Both the position numbers and the translations under genes were made by a program. Under the pieces are notes generated by a model that searched no databases, was not told the origin of the DNA, and worked only from the letters and a program-made list of their open reading frames with translations. Shown piece by piece: positions 63,582-64,000 of a stretch of DNA of 64,000 bases. The DNA is from Terrabacter sp. MAHUQ-38 (GTDB lineage Bacteria; Actinomycetota; Actinomycetes; Actinomycetales; Dermatophilaceae). How positions within the stretch are numbered: the first letter of the stretch is position 1; every line of letters begins with the position of its first letter. The stretch covers positions 558,001 through 622,000 of the forward strand of contig NZ_JACVCU010000004.1 of assembly GCF_014518425.1 (NCBI RefSeq), written 5' to 3'.

Positions 63582-64000
63582 TCAGCGGCGCGTGTCGATG
63601 TTGTAGCCGCGGATCTTGCGGTAGATGGTCGCCCGAGACATCCCCAGGTGCTCGGCAGCCAGCGCCTTGTTGCCGTTGTGGTCGTCGAGGGCCCTCGTGA
63701 TCGCGTCGCGCTCTAGGGCTTCCAGCGGCGTCAGCGTCCGGCGCCCGACGGCCATGCACTCGGGCGGCAGGTCGGCCAGCTCGATGGTGCCGGTGCGCTT
63801 CGTCGCGACGATCTTGGCGAGGGTCTCGCGCAGCTGGACCACGTTGCGGGGCCACGGGTGGCGGGCGAGCTGGTTGGCCGCGCTCACCGAGACCGACAGG
63901 TCCTTGTGCGGTGACAGGGCACGCAGCAGCACGGGGATGATGACCCGGATGTCCTCATGCCGGTGGCGGAGCGGCTCGAGCACGACCGTGCGGTCGAAGC
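63582..64000 (-). CDS. Fis-type regulator with AAA+ remnant, N-terminus missing
   Basis: The C-terminal ~138 residues of a regulator that continues beyond the right edge. The part before HEDIRVIIPVLLRAL through HPWPRNVVQLRETLAKIV corresponds to the lid of an AAA+ sigma-54-activator-like domain. A Fis-type helix-turn-helix ends the protein (LERDAITRALDDHNGNKALAAEHLGMSRATIYRKIRGYNI). Homologues in actinobacteria usually have an N-terminal GAF domain, as in AcoR-like regulators. The GAFTGA loop would lie outside the window, so sigma-54 dependence cannot be judged. It lies 118 bp upstream of the GH15 gene on the same strand. Confidence 0.85.
   Translation of the reverse strand, partial: FDRTVVLEPLRHRHEDIRVIIPVLLRALSPHKDLSVSVSAANQLARHPWPRNVVQLRETLAKIVATKRTGTIELADLPPECMAVGRRTLTPLEALERDAITRALDDHNGNKALAAEHLGMSRATIYRKIRGYNIDTRR

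Noticed and set aside
1-64000. Mobile elements, prophage, tRNA or rRNA genes, restriction or defence systems
   Set aside because: No transposase, integrase, attachment-site duplication, cloverleaf or rRNA-like sequence was recognised while reading; all regions show uniform GC and housekeeping gene content. tRNAscan-SE and Infernal runs would be decisive.

Overview
The window is high-GC DNA packed with short-spaced genes. Many coding sequences start with GTG, and stop/start overlaps of the ATGA or GTGA type are common. The gene content is that of an actinobacterium: a complete division and cell wall (dcw) cluster with ftsW, sepF, a YggT protein and a DivIVA/Wag31 homologue downstream; an HrdB/SigA-type sigma factor with a long basic linker; a PriA-type hisA; a SAM-IV-like riboswitch; and a moxR-DUF58-transglutaminase operon. 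The overall layout fits Micrococcales, possibly Intrasporangiaceae or a relative, but that family placement is an inference. MurE carries the DNPR motif, which predicts diaminopimelate in the peptidoglycan. No transposase, integrase, phage gene, CRISPR array, tRNA or rRNA was recognised, so this looks like core chromosome.

Layout. 1-2467 (minus): a truncated family A DNA polymerase and a MalY/PatB-type PLP enzyme. 2635-5770 (plus): three poorly characterised proteins (EcsC, YkvA/DUF1232, DUF4192). 5945-9825: a SAM-IV-like riboswitch controlling metX, a universal stress protein, and the principal sigma factor ending at a strong hairpin. 9939-14502 (minus): the moxR-DUF58-tgpA operon, divergent from mraZ across a 484-bp control region. 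14987-31704 (plus): mraZ, rsmH, ftsL, ftsI, murE, murF, mraY, murD, ftsW, murG, murC, ftsQ, ftsZ. 31805-38500 (plus): pgeF, a YggS protein, sepF, a YggT protein, divIVA, a DksA/TraR-type zinc finger protein with a histone-H1-like tail, lspA and an RluD-type pseudouridine synthase.

38626-40846 (minus): a membrane-anchored protein of unknown function, a putative anti-sigma partner and an ECF sigma factor. 41094-46762 (plus): dnaE, an AlkZ-like winged-helix protein and a second RluA-family enzyme. 46898-53836: two secreted nucleases flanking oligopeptidase B. 54054-60154 (plus): hisD, hisC, hisB, hisH, a small membrane protein, hisA/priA and an SseB protein, interrupted by a repeat cluster. 60181-64000: a DUF445 membrane protein, a GH15 glycosidase and the C-terminal part of a Fis-type regulator cut by the window edge.

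How the genes work together. The dcw block makes the peptidoglycan precursor (murE, F, D, C, mraY, murG) and the septal machine that uses it (ftsL, I, W, Q, Z, sepF, divIVA). The sequence suggests regulatory links: MraZ-type repeats at the mraZ promoter and in the moxR intergenic region, and a shared 12-mer with MtrA-box-like repeats ahead of both ftsZ and divIVA. Several monocistronic or operon-leading genes (the PLP enzyme, pgeF, dnaE, ptrB, hisD) have a TAGnnT -10 box only 6-8 bases before the start codon, as expected for leaderless transcripts. No clearly new multi-gene system was found. The most noteworthy items are regulatory: the MraZ boxes on both strands, the shared ftsZ/divIVA element, a possible second start in the sigma factor gene, and a repeat cluster inside the his operon.
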